A stretch of DNA of 64,000 bases from JAWKSY01 sp041402125. GTDB taxonomy: Bacteria > Planctomycetota > GCA-002687715 > DRQF01. A model generated the notes under the pieces. The model did no database searches and was not told the DNA's origin. It saw nothing but the letters and a program-made list of their open reading frames with translations. The position numbers were made by a program, and so were the translations under genes. Location: the NCBI GenBank assembly GCA_041402125.1, contig JAWKSY010000006.1:248001-312000 (forward strand), read 5' to 3'. This document shows positions 45,053-53,600 of this stretch, piece by piece; positions within the stretch are counted from its first letter, which is position 1, and every line of letters starts with the position of its first letter.

Positions 45053-47509
45053 TCACTCGAAGTGGCCCTCGAAGGTCACCTCGACGGCGGTGAAGTATGC
45101 GGCCGAGACGAAGCTCCGGCGGAGGTCGGCGCCATCGAGTTCGAGACGTCCCTGCCACTCACCGCGCATCCAGGGCTGGACCTCCTCGACCTTCGCCAGC
45201 TCCTGGCCGCCGACGACGATCTTGAACGCGCCACCCTCCTTCCCGACCGCGCCTTCCCAGACGACGCGCGTCACGCATGTCCGCCCCCTCGGGAAGGACC
45301 CCGCCCCCTCGATCCCGGCGACCGTCTTGTCATTCGACGGGATGGGCCAGGCGCGGACGCGGTCGGCGTCGACCGGCGTGAGCTCGTCGATACGATGACC
45401 ATGCGTGGCGTCGAGGAAGACCTCGCTGGGGCTGCCGCCGTCGTGTCCCATGCGCATCCGGACGACGACACGATCATCATTCATGACCTGTCGACCGCTG
45501 AAGAGGACGCCATCCGAGAGTCGGTCCGGGTCGAGGTTCGCCCACGCGAAGACCACTGACTCCTCGGGACGATGCTCGAGGATCTTCAGGTAGGTCCACT
45601 GATCGGTGTCGCGGTCGAGGGTATGGACGAGGTAGGACGAGCCTTCCGTCGGCTCGAGCCGATCAACCCCCGTTCCGAGCATCTCCGCCGTGATCCTCGC
45701 CGCATCCGCGTCGGGAGGGAGAGCCCAGATCCGACTCTGATCACTGGTGACCGTTCGCACATCGATCATTCCCCCTTCGAACGAGATCCCCCAGTCATTG
45801 CGCGTGACGAGGCGGCCCGGGTCATCGCGGAGAGCGTGTTCGAAGGAGAAGGTGCTCGCCTGGTAGGCCGGAGATTCCGGCTCCCTCATCCAGTGGGGGC
45901 AGAGCTGGGCCGCGTCGAGGATCCCGGAAGCTCGACTCCGGTCCAGGATGGCCGCGACGCGTAGGCCCGAGTCGGTAGTTCCCGTGACCGGGATGGATGC
46001 GGCCCGTGCGTCAAGAGACGCGAGGGCCCCGCGCAGAACCTCCGCGCGCCTTTCGACCGCGGCAATCGCGGCAGCGTAGATCGGATCGCTCCGTTCCAGC
46101 ACTTCGCCGTCGAAGAGTGCGCCTCCACGATGGACGATCCGACTCGCCCCGCCGAATCGCCCGGCGGGGTCGGTCGTCTTCCGGTATCGGAAGAGAGTGC
46201 CCTCCGCCTGCGCCTCCACGTAGGCGACGAGTGCCCACCCTCCCTCCTTCAGCGGAATCGCGAAGAAGTGCGACATGCTATCGCCCGCGCGAAGCCGAGT
46301 TCTTCCGAGACGTGCGGGCACCGGCGGCGCCGAACCGAACTCCACGAAGGCATCCATCAGTGCGACGGGCGACCGGTCACGAACGAGGCCGGCGTTGGCG
46401 AGATCGGCCACGAGGCCATTGGGTGCCCGCATGACGAGATCCTCGTCGTATGTGAAATCCGCTTTTTCCGCCGGGACGACAGAGGCGCTCGCGAAGGAGT
46501 AGCCCTCTCCGATCTTCAGGACGAACTCGCCCGTCGACACGCCGCCCGGCAGGCCGACGGAACCTGACGTCGACGCCGTGAGCGTGACCTTCTCTTCCCT
46601 CTCGAGGTCGGGATCGGCACCCGGGAGTTCTCCTTCATCGAGAGACTGCGGGGGGGCACTTCTCCCGGCCTCTCTCCGCGCCTTCGCCGCCGACCGATCG
46701 GCCACGGTATCCAGGGTCGACGCCCGCGGCGTCAAGACTTCCGGTTCGTCGGTCGCCATGGCTCGCCAGAGCAGTCCTCCTCCGGTCACGAGCATCAGCG
46801 CGAGCCCTGCGACGGCGAGCTTCCCCCCGAGGATTGACCCGGCCTTCGCACCCCCCGATCCGGCGAGCGCGCCCGGCGCGGCCGACGCGGCGCCCGCCTC
46901 GGCGAGAACCGCCTCTCGCACGGCCTCCATCCCCCGGCCCGCGTAGGGCGCCAGCGACAGCGGCAGCATCCCCGCCGCGGGCGCCCGCTCCCGGAGCCGG
47001 GCGACGCCGCGGTGAAGCGCCGCGCGCACCGCCCCCGGAGAGAGGCCGAGGCGCTCCGCGATCTCCGCCGGTCGCAGACCGTCCTGCAGGACGTGCCCGA
47101 GGATCCGTCGTGACGCCTCCGGCAGCTCCGCCACGGCGGCCCGCAACCACGCCGCCAGCTCGCCGCGCTCCGCGACCTGATCCGGAGTGGGGTCCACCAC
47201 CTCCCCGGCCCGCAGACGATCCTCGTCGATGACGCGACCCTCGCGCCGGCGGTGAGCCAGCGCCCGGTTGCGGATCATGCCGGCGAGGTAGGGCCAGGCG
47301 GCGCGCTGCCCGTCGTGCCGCTGCACGCCCCGCGCGAGGTCGAGGAAGGTCTCCTGCAGGACGTCCTCGGCCGCGTTCGGGTCGCGGAGGAGCTGCACCG
47401 CGAGTGCGAAGAGGCCCTCGGCGGCGACGTCGAAGAGATCGGCGAGGGCGTCGGCGCCCCCGCTCTTGCGGTAACGGGCGAAGGCGCGATCGAGCGCGGC
47501 ATGGTCCAT
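45053..47509 (-). CDS. ECF sigma factor fused through a transmembrane helix to a large extracytoplasmic domain
   Basis: An 818-residue protein with an ATG at 47509 after GGAGGAG. Residues about 20-95 are sigma-2 (LLRDPNAAEDVLQETFLDLARG, YLAGMIRNRALAHRRR) and about 122-175 are sigma-4 (LPEASRRILGHVLQDGLRPAEIAERLGLSPGAVRAALHRG). A flexible Ala/Gly linker and one hydrophobic helix (LAVAGLALMLVTGGGLLW, 231-248) follow, then about 570 residues with no recognised domain, rich in beta and with WALPPDADAARITAEMLG, YLVHTLDRDTDQWTYLKIL and RMGHDGGSPSEVFLDATHG. A sigma factor held at the membrane by its own receptor-like domain would need proteolysis to act on RNA polymerase. ECF factors with C-terminal extensions are known in planctomycetes, but the sensing domain here is unfamiliar. 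Confidence 0.88.
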   Translation of the reverse strand: MDHAALDRAFARYRKSGGADALADLFDVAAEGLFALAVQLLRDPNAAEDVLQETFLDLARGVQRHDGQRAAWPYLAGMIRNRALAHRRREGRVIDEDRLRAGEVVDPTPDQVAERGELAAWLRAAVAELPEASRRILGHVLQDGLRPAEIAERLGLSPGAVRAALHRGVARLRERAPAAGMLPLSLAPYAGRGMEAVREAVLAEAGAASAAPGALAGSGGAKAGSILGGKLAVAGLALMLVTGGGLLWRAMATDEPEVLTPRASTLDTVADRSAAKARREAGRSAPPQSLDEGELPGADPDLEREEKVTLTASTSGSVGLPGGVSTGEFVLKIGEGYSFASASVVPAEKADFTYDEDLVMRAPNGLVADLANAGLVRDRSPVALMDAFVEFGSAPPVPARLGRTRLRAGDSMSHFFAIPLKEGGWALVAYVEAQAEGTLFRYRKTTDPAGRFGGASRIVHRGGALFDGEVLERSDPIYAAAIAAVERRAEVLRGALASLDARAASIPVTGTTDSGLRVAAILDRSRASGILDAAQLCPHWMREPESPAYQASTFSFEHALRDDPGRLVTRNDWGISFEGGMIDVRTVTSDQSRIWALPPDADAARITAEMLGTGVDRLEPTEGSSYLVHTLDRDTDQWTYLKILEHRPEESVVFAWANLDPDRLSDGVLFSGRQVMNDDRVVVRMRMGHDGGSPSEVFLDATHGHRIDELTPVDADRVRAWPIPSNDKTVAGIEGAGSFPRGRTCVTRVVWEGAVGKEGGAFKIVVGGQELAKVEEVQPWMRGEWQGRLELDGADLRRSFVSAAYFTAVEVTFEGHFE

Positions 47510-47602
47510 GGTCGTGACTCCTCCGCCCTCCCTGTGCGCACGAAGCCGGGGCGTTACCGACTTCCGGAGATTTCCTTCCGGACGATCCCGGAGGCCGGAC
47601 CT

Positions 47603-47887
47603 TCAGTCTCGAACCGCGAGCGAGAGGATCTGCATGTCGTCGGAGTCGCGGACGCAGACCTTGATCGATCCGGTCCGACCGGCCCAGATCCTCGGGTCCG
47701 CGAACAGCTCCAGTCGATGCCCGCTCTCGACGCGCTCGTAGCGGATGTCGTCGTTCAGGAACCCCCGTGCCCGTCCCGTCTCGAAGAAGACTCGGACGCC
47801 GACCTCGAGCCCTCTTCCTCCCCTCAGGGTCAGGACCCGTCGCTCCCCCACCGCAAGCGGTGACTCGTCACCTTCGATGCCCGTCAT
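47603..47887 (-). CDS. Hypothetical protein
   Basis: A 94-residue protein. The ATG at 47887 has GGAG six bases upstream; an alternative ATG at 47950 would extend it 21 residues and overlap the upstream gene by 23 bases. The sequence is beta-rich (ERRVLTLRGGRGLEVGVRVFF, SIKVCVRDSDDMQILSLAV), without a signal peptide or recognised family. It lies between the sigma-fusion gene and the next small gene, all on the same strand. Confidence 0.5.
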   Translation of the reverse strand: MTGIEGDESPLAVGERRVLTLRGGRGLEVGVRVFFETGRARGFLNDDIRYERVESGHRLELFADPRIWAGRTGSIKVCVRDSDDMQILSLAVRD

Positions 47888-47927
47888 CGGCCGCTCCGAG
47901 ACACCCTGAGGAGTCGGGCAGACGTCG

Positions 47928-48449
47928 TCATGCGCCGCCCGCTCGACCATCGTGATCGGGTCCGCCGTCGGCCCGGGCGCACCTCACGAGATGACGCTGA
48001 TGCCGCGTGAAGCACTTCCGTCGCTCCATCTCTCCAACGAGATCCCTCCGACGGTCCGCCGTGAGGAGGGACATCACCTCGATCACCGCCCAGGAGGCCC
48101 CCTTCCGGAGGAGAACCTCGTGGGACTGATCCACGGAGACCGCCTCGCCCGACCGGAGACGGTCGACCAGAGCCCGGGCCGAGAGCTGATCGCGTGCGAT
48201 CTCCCGTCCCGGGAAATGACGGCCGGAGGTGAGGGCCAGGAGTCGCTCGGCGTCGGACCCCGAGAGCACCCCGCGCTCCGCGAGAAGCGCCAGCACGCTC
48301 GAGACCACGAGAGAGCCGGGCTCGAGGATCCGAAGGAGCGCCTCCATGTCGAAGGCGACCTCTCCCGAAGCGACGCGTTGCCAGCGCCGCCAGAGCTCAT
48401 GCTCCGCGTCGACGAGGTGATCGTCCGGACTCCGCCCCTCGGTTTCCAC
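47928..48449 (-). CDS. Hypothetical helical protein
   Basis: A 173-residue protein with a GTG start at 48449 behind GAGAGG. It is mostly helical: VDAEHELWRRWQRVASGEV, FDMEALLRILEPGSLVVSSVLALLAERG, SDAERLLALTSG, ARDQLSARALVDRLRSG. The C-terminus is basic with Cys and His (RRKCFTRHQRHLVRCARA). No family was recognised. The GTG was chosen because the frame upstream of it runs antisense toward the FG-GAP gene and loses protein-like composition. It may be co-transcribed with the following small gene and the sigma fusion. Confidence 0.5.
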   Translation of the reverse strand: METEGRSPDDHLVDAEHELWRRWQRVASGEVAFDMEALLRILEPGSLVVSSVLALLAERGVLSGSDAERLLALTSGRHFPGREIARDQLSARALVDRLRSGEAVSVDQSHEVLLRKGASWAVIEVMSLLTADRRRDLVGEMERRKCFTRHQRHLVRCARADGGPDHDGRAGGA

Positions 48450-48645
48450 TTGCAGCCCTCTCGGAGGTCCACGACCCGGATCGACGGTCCACGAAGATCT
48501 TACAGAACCCCTGGCCACCAACCGGACGGCACCGGCCCGTCGAGCCCTCCGGTCTCCGTCGGATGAGACGGCCAACACGTTGGATTCAAATTGACCCGCC
48601 TCTCGGCCGACGGCTACCCTCCATCCATCCCCCCGGAGCGTAGAG

Positions 48646-50427
48646 ATGCCGGTTTCAATTTCTCGCGCGCGTGGTCTCTCGACCGGTACCGGAATCCTGA
48701 TCCTGGGCCTGTCACTGGCACTCGTCTCGCCCTCGGCGTCGATCGCCCAGACGGTCGAGTTGCCGGCGATCTTCACGCTGCTGGCCGCAAATGACGAAGG
48801 CGGCCTGGGCACGACCGTCTCCCTGGCGGGCGACGTGAACGGCGACGGTCTCGACGATCTCATCGTGGGCATCTACGCCTATCTTCCCGCGGGCGGAACG
48901 CCGATCCCGTCCCGCGTTCGCGTCATCTCCGGACTCGACGGGTCCATCATCCACTCCTTCCTCGGAACGGGAGCCCTCGATGTCATCGACGGGACCGCGA
49001 CGGGATTGGGCGACATCAACGGTGACGGATTCGCGGACTTCGCACTCGGGGCACGCCTGGCCGACTTCGCGGGCCTGAACACCGGTCGGGTCACGGTCTT
49101 CTCGGGAATCGACGGATCCGTCATCCGCACCTTTGACGGCACCGGCATCGGCGACGAGTTGGGCACCTCGCTGGCATCGGCCGGCGACATCGACGGCGAC
49201 GGCATCGAAGATCTCATCGTCGGCGCGAGGAGCAATGACGACGGTGGACTGCAGGCCGGAAGCGTCTACGTCTTCTCCGGCGCCAGCGGGGCCCTGCTCC
49301 ATCAATTCATGGGCGCCGTCGGCGACGAGCTCGGCCTGTCCGTTGCGGGACCCGGCGACGTCAACGGCGACGGGGTCCCGGACATCGTCTCGGGATCACC
49401 GTACGCCGACTTCCCCGTCGTCAACGCCGGATACGTCAGGGTCTACTCCGGCCTGGACGGATCGGTCCTCCTCAACGCCGCGGGCGCGGTCACGGACGGA
49501 CGCTGGGGTGCCACCGTCGGGAGAGCCGGTGACATCAATGGCGACGGGTTCGCCGACGTCATCGCGGGCGCCTCCCTCGAGGCCAGCGGGGGGGTGATCA
49601 ACTCCGGCCGCGTCGCCGTCCTCTCGGGCTTCGATGGGAGTGTGCTCTTCCAGGACGCCGCAGGCGGCGCCGACTACCGGATCGGGCACGCCGTCGCCGG
49701 CTTCGGCGACCTCAACGGCGACGGTTACGACGATTTCGGCTACAGCGTGCCGGGAGACCCGACCGTCCTCGGAGCGACCGGGCGCTTCGACATCTACTCG
49801 GGATTCGATCAGACCCTGCTCTTGCGTCAGTTCTCCGCGACGGGAACGACGCGGTTCGGATGGGGCTTCGCGTCGGCCGGCGACGCCGACGGTGACGGCC
49901 GGGCGGACATCGCGGTGGGAACGACGAATTTCCCGGGCCCGCTGCTCGGCGGCGTACAGGTGTTCAATCTGCCGTTCCATCCCTTTCCGGGCTCGCGGGC
50001 GGATCTCCGCCTCTGGACCGGCGTGAACGGCGCCCCGGCGCTCCTTCCCTACGTCAAGTCCGCCACCGCCGGCGACTCGCTGACGGTCTGGTTCTTCTCG
50101 GATTCGACCTACGTCGGAGAGGTCCCGGTCTTCGCGGCCCAGCTCCGAGCGACCGGGGCCCCGATCGGCCAGCCGGTCGGCTATCCCGAGGCCTGGATCA
50201 ACCCCTCTCCGTTCTCTTCCCACCCCGTCGTCGTGATCCACGACGGCAACGCGGGCCCGCTCGCGCCGTCGCTGATGCCCTCTGCGGGACTCAGCTTCGC
50301 CTTCAACCTCCCCGTCGGCCTCTCGGGATTCAGCATCATGCTGCAGGGATTCGCCCTGGCTCCGAGCCCGGTGACCGGCAACGTCATCTTCACCGCCACC
50401 GACGGTGGCGACATCGAGGTCATGTGA
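48646..50427 (+). CDS. FG-GAP seven-repeat secreted protein with C-terminal domain (tandem paralogue 1)
   Basis: A 593-residue protein with an ATG at 48646 behind CCGGAGCG. The signal peptide ends near residue 35 (LALVSPSASIAQ). Seven FG-GAP/integrin-alpha-like repeats carry calcium loops: GDVNGDGLDDLIVG, GDINGDGFADFALG, GDIDGDGIEDLIVG, GDVNGDGVPDIVSG, GDINGDGFADVIAG, GDLNGDGYDDFGYS and GDADGDGRADIAVG, which closes a seven-bladed propeller. The last about 160 residues are a separate beta domain (GLSGFSIMLQGFALAPSP...FTATDGGDIEVM) shared with the next gene and with 2324-3481. It is probably an exported adhesion or surface protein. Confidence 0.85.
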   Translation: MPVSISRARGLSTGTGILILGLSLALVSPSASIAQTVELPAIFTLLAANDEGGLGTTVSLAGDVNGDGLDDLIVGIYAYLPAGGTPIPSRVRVISGLDGSIIHSFLGTGALDVIDGTATGLGDINGDGFADFALGARLADFAGLNTGRVTVFSGIDGSVIRTFDGTGIGDELGTSLASAGDIDGDGIEDLIVGARSNDDGGLQAGSVYVFSGASGALLHQFMGAVGDELGLSVAGPGDVNGDGVPDIVSGSPYADFPVVNAGYVRVYSGLDGSVLLNAAGAVTDGRWGATVGRAGDINGDGFADVIAGASLEASGGVINSGRVAVLSGFDGSVLFQDAAGGADYRIGHAVAGFGDLNGDGYDDFGYSVPGDPTVLGATGRFDIYSGFDQTLLLRQFSATGTTRFGWGFASAGDADGDGRADIAVGTTNFPGPLLGGVQVFNLPFHPFPGSRADLRLWTGVNGAPALLPYVKSATAGDSLTVWFFSDSTYVGEVPVFAAQLRATGAPIGQPVGYPEAWINPSPFSSHPVVVIHDGNAGPLAPSLMPSAGLSFAFNLPVGLSGFSIMLQGFALAPSPVTGNVIFTATDGGDIEVM

Positions 50428-50504
50428 TGCGTCCGCGACTCCGACTTCGCCGCCTCGTTCGACAGGCAGACCCGGCTCGAATGATCGGGCCCGGAGGATT
50501 CACG

Positions 50505-52226
50505 ATGCCGCGATTCGCCGTCCTCGCACTCGGATGCGTCCTCTCGACCCTGTCCCTCCACGCTCAGGACGAGATTCCGACCCACCTGACGGTGGTCGGG
50601 TCGCCCACGGCGCCCAACTTCGGTGAGGCGATCGCAGGACTCGGCGACATCGACCAGGACGGGGCCGGCGACTTCATCGTCGGTTCTCCGGTCTCCGGAG
50701 GGATCGGGAAGGCGACGGTCTTCTCGGGCTCGACCGGAGCCGTCCTCTACTCGCTTCAGACCGGAGTCGTCAACGACCTCTTCGCCACCGCCGTCTCCGG
50801 CGCCGGCGATCTGAACGGCGACGGACACCTCGACTTCATGGTGAGTGCGACGCGGACGAACTTCGCTGGACGCATCTACATCTACTCCGGTCTCGACGGT
50901 TCCTTGATCCGCATGATCGACGGCACGAGCGGCCAGTACATCGGACAGGCGCTCGCTTCGCTCGGAGACCTCGATGGCGATGGTCTCGATGACATCCTGG
51001 TCGGGAGCACGGCTTCCGGCGGCCTCATCACCCCCAACTCCGGGGCGGTCAGGGTCCACTCCGGTTTCGACGGATCGGTGCTCTTGACCGTGTTCGGGAC
51101 CTGGGCCACGGCGCTTCTCGGAAGTCAGCTCGCCGCCACGGGGGATGTCGATCTCGACGGCGTCCCGGACTTCGCCGCCGTCTCGGTCCAGCAACCGGTG
51201 GCCGTCGGACCGACCATCCGCGAGGTCAAGGTGTACTCGGGAGCGAGCGGCGCCGTGATCTTCACGTACGTGCTCTCCTCCCACCTTCCCCACAATTCCT
51301 CCGGCCCGGAGATCGCAAGCGGCGGAGACATCAACGACGACGGCATCTCGGACCTCGCGATCGGCACCTTCGACGCGATCAATGCCTTGGGGGTGGCCGT
51401 CGGCCGGGTCGACGTTCACTCCGGCGCGGACGGATCCCTCCTCTGGTCGCATGAAGGAGATGAGTGGCCCGCCGCCTTCGGAGCGGCGGTCGCCTTCGCC
51501 GGCGACCTGAACGGCGACGGCATCGCCGATCTGGCCGTCTCCGCCCCGGCCAGCAGTCTGGCCACGCAGTTCGGCGGCCGGGTCTCGGTCTTCTCGGGTC
51601 GCGACGGCACCCGCCTGTTCGACAATCCCGGAGAAGTCCTCTTCCGCCAGTTCGGCCGCCACATCGCCTCCTCCGGCGACGCCGACGGTGACGGACGGGG
51701 GGGCCTGATCGTCAGTGCACGCGTGACCAGCACCACGACCTTCGATCCGGGCGCCGTCCACGTGCTGGAAGTCCCCGCCTCTCCCTACCCGGGCTCGGCG
51801 AGCGATCTCCGCCTGCGATGCGGCGTCAACACCCCACCGACGCTCTTCCCCTTCGTGCTCCAGGCCACGGGAGGCGACACCCTGGAAGTCTCGCTCGACT
51901 CCGAGGGAACCTACGACTTCGTGACGCCGCTCCTCGCGGCACAGCCCTTCCCCACCGGCTCCCCCACTCCCCAGCCCTCCGGCTTCCCCGAGGCCTGGCT
52001 CAATCCCTCACCGCTGATCGCAGCCCCGGTCTACGTCCTCTACGACGGCTCGACCGTTCCGCTCGGCGGCCTTCTCCCGCCCATGGGCCTGCACTTCACG
52101 TTCACGCTGCCCTTCGGCCTGAGCGGCTACAGCATCATGCTCCAGGGTTTCGCGCTCGCCCCGAGTGCGGTGACGGGCAATCCCATCTTTACCGCCACGG
52201 ACGGCCGCGAGATCCGGATGCAGTAG
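50505..52226 (+). CDS. FG-GAP seven-repeat secreted protein with C-terminal domain (tandem paralogue 2)
   Basis: A 573-residue protein. The ATG at 50505 has the ribosome site GGAGG nine bases upstream; upstream in-frame ATGs lack one. The signal peptide is PRFAVLALGCVLSTLSLHAQ. Seven FG-GAP repeats: GDIDQDGAGDFIVG, GDLNGDGHLDFMVS, GDLDGDGLDDILVG, GDVDLDGVPDFAAV, GDINDDGISDLAIG, GDLNGDGIADLAVS and GDADGDGRGGLIVS. The last repeat has lost its aspartate (GGLIV). The same C-terminal domain follows (GLSGYSIMLQGFALAPSA...TDGREIRMQ). It lies 77 bases downstream of its paralogue and is likely co-transcribed. Confidence 0.85.
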   Translation: MPRFAVLALGCVLSTLSLHAQDEIPTHLTVVGSPTAPNFGEAIAGLGDIDQDGAGDFIVGSPVSGGIGKATVFSGSTGAVLYSLQTGVVNDLFATAVSGAGDLNGDGHLDFMVSATRTNFAGRIYIYSGLDGSLIRMIDGTSGQYIGQALASLGDLDGDGLDDILVGSTASGGLITPNSGAVRVHSGFDGSVLLTVFGTWATALLGSQLAATGDVDLDGVPDFAAVSVQQPVAVGPTIREVKVYSGASGAVIFTYVLSSHLPHNSSGPEIASGGDINDDGISDLAIGTFDAINALGVAVGRVDVHSGADGSLLWSHEGDEWPAAFGAAVAFAGDLNGDGIADLAVSAPASSLATQFGGRVSVFSGRDGTRLFDNPGEVLFRQFGRHIASSGDADGDGRGGLIVSARVTSTTTFDPGAVHVLEVPASPYPGSASDLRLRCGVNTPPTLFPFVLQATGGDTLEVSLDSEGTYDFVTPLLAAQPFPTGSPTPQPSGFPEAWLNPSPLIAAPVYVLYDGSTVPLGGLLPPMGLHFTFTLPFGLSGYSIMLQGFALAPSAVTGNPIFTATDGREIRMQ

Positions 52227-52495
52227 ACCTCGGATCAGGGACCGGCCTCGAGGGTGGTCCGTCGGCGAAGACGACCACCGTGATTCGCCTGCCGTGCCGT
52301 GACGAGCAGCGCCCTTCCTCCGGCCACGCCGAGCAAAGCGGGAGCGCAGGGCCGGATGAAGCCTCTCCTCGAGGCGAGATCGCACCGCCGGACCAGGGAT
52401 GTTCCTCGCGCGACCGGATGAGGTCCATCCCGGACTCCGGTACAGAAACATCAGTCGGAAGGCGCCGATGGTCGACGGAAGGTCTGCCGACACCG

Positions 52496-53023
52496 TCACC
52501 AGTTGAGCTGAAAGTCCTCCGCCAGGAAGAACCCGTCGAGCCGCCACTCGAGTTCGTCGTCGCTCTCGCACGTCGCGCAGACGATCCGGACCTTCGCCTC
52601 ACCCTCGGATGTCGCCGCTCGGAAGACGATTCGCTCCGCCGACCAGGAGTCGATCGCGACGACGCGAAGGGTCGTCGGATCACCTACCCAGGCCGTCAGT
52701 CCATCACGCACGCCGAGGACGAAGCTCGCCTCCGTGCCACCCCAGGGGCGCGAAGCGAAGTAGTCGTCCGACATGAACGTGAAGATGCTCTCCTGGTCGA
52801 GTTCACACCAGGAGGCGACCTTGAGCTTCTTCATCAGGTCGCAGAACCGATCGGTCGCCTCGGCGACGCTCGGAGGCGGAGGACCGACTTCCGCCGCCGG
52901 GGCCCTCGCGTCGGGCTCGCAAGCGAGGATCGACATCACGACAAACGCCGCCAGGAGCGCCCTCGGGATCGCATCGCCGCCCCATCGGTTCACTCCGCAC
53001 GAGTTCCCGCCTGAATCCCGCAT
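52496..53023 (-). CDS. Lipoprotein of unknown function
   Basis: A 175-residue protein with an ATG at 53023 and GGGAGG upstream. The signal region ALLAAFVVMSILAC ends in a lipobox-like ILAC; the mature part starts CEPDARAPA, a Pro-rich linker. The domain FCDLMKKLKVASWCELDQESIFTFMSD...FQLNW has four cysteines, two of them in IVCATCESDDELEW (CxxC). No family was recognised. It stands between the FG-GAP pair and a cluster of leftward genes. Confidence 0.6.
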   Translation of the reverse strand: MRDSGGNSCGVNRWGGDAIPRALLAAFVVMSILACEPDARAPAAEVGPPPPSVAEATDRFCDLMKKLKVASWCELDQESIFTFMSDDYFASRPWGGTEASFVLGVRDGLTAWVGDPTTLRVVAIDSWSAERIVFRAATSEGEAKVRIVCATCESDDELEWRLDGFFLAEDFQLNW

Positions 53024-53194
53024 GGCCCATGACCTCCCACTGATCGCGACGCGAGCCGGATGCCGTCTTCGACCCGACGCGAGGGTCCGCCCTCGAGGTC
53101 GAGGGGCCGCCCCTACCTGGGCCCCCGACGGGAACGTTGACGGGAATCTCGGGGTTCGGGAGCCGGCGAAAGAGACGAGACGGGGGCTTGGAAG

Positions 53195-53479
53195 TCAGGA
53201 CGACCTCGAGACCCTCCAGCGGCCGAGCAACGAGATCATCATCGGCAGCAACACCTTCAGCCCCTCCTCGTCGGGCGGCTCGTCGTTCAGGAGGGCCCAC
53301 GCGACCTCGACCACCTCTCGCAGGTCGGAGAGCTCGGCATCGGTCCCACGGCCGATGGTCATGTCAACACGCTCGAGGGCCAGGGCCAGGTCCACAATGA
53401 ACCGGTCCCGGGGCAACTCCCCCGCTTCGAAGCGGCGTTGCCAGTCATCGATCACGAAGTATGCGTCAGAGAGTTTCAT
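53195..53479 (-). CDS. Small hypothetical protein
   Basis: A 94-residue acidic, helical protein: MKLSDAYFVIDDWQRRFEAG, then FIVDLALALERVDMTIGRG, then DLREVVEVAWALLNDEPPDE and a hydrophobic C-terminal helix VLLPMMISLLGRW. There is no signal peptide, the ribosome site is weak, and no recognised domain was found. Amino-acid composition is unlike the surrounding shadow frames, so it is probably real. Confidence 0.5.
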   Translation of the reverse strand: MKLSDAYFVIDDWQRRFEAGELPRDRFIVDLALALERVDMTIGRGTDAELSDLREVVEVAWALLNDEPPDEEGLKVLLPMMISLLGRWRVSRSS

Positions 53480-53600
53480 GCGCGGACCTGGATGCGGCTT
53501 CCACGAGATGAGCGAGGAGCGCGGACTCGCGCGCGGACGGTCTCGGAACCTGCCGACTCCAGGAGTCGAGGCGAGCTCTGGCGCATCGTATCCGGTCCGA

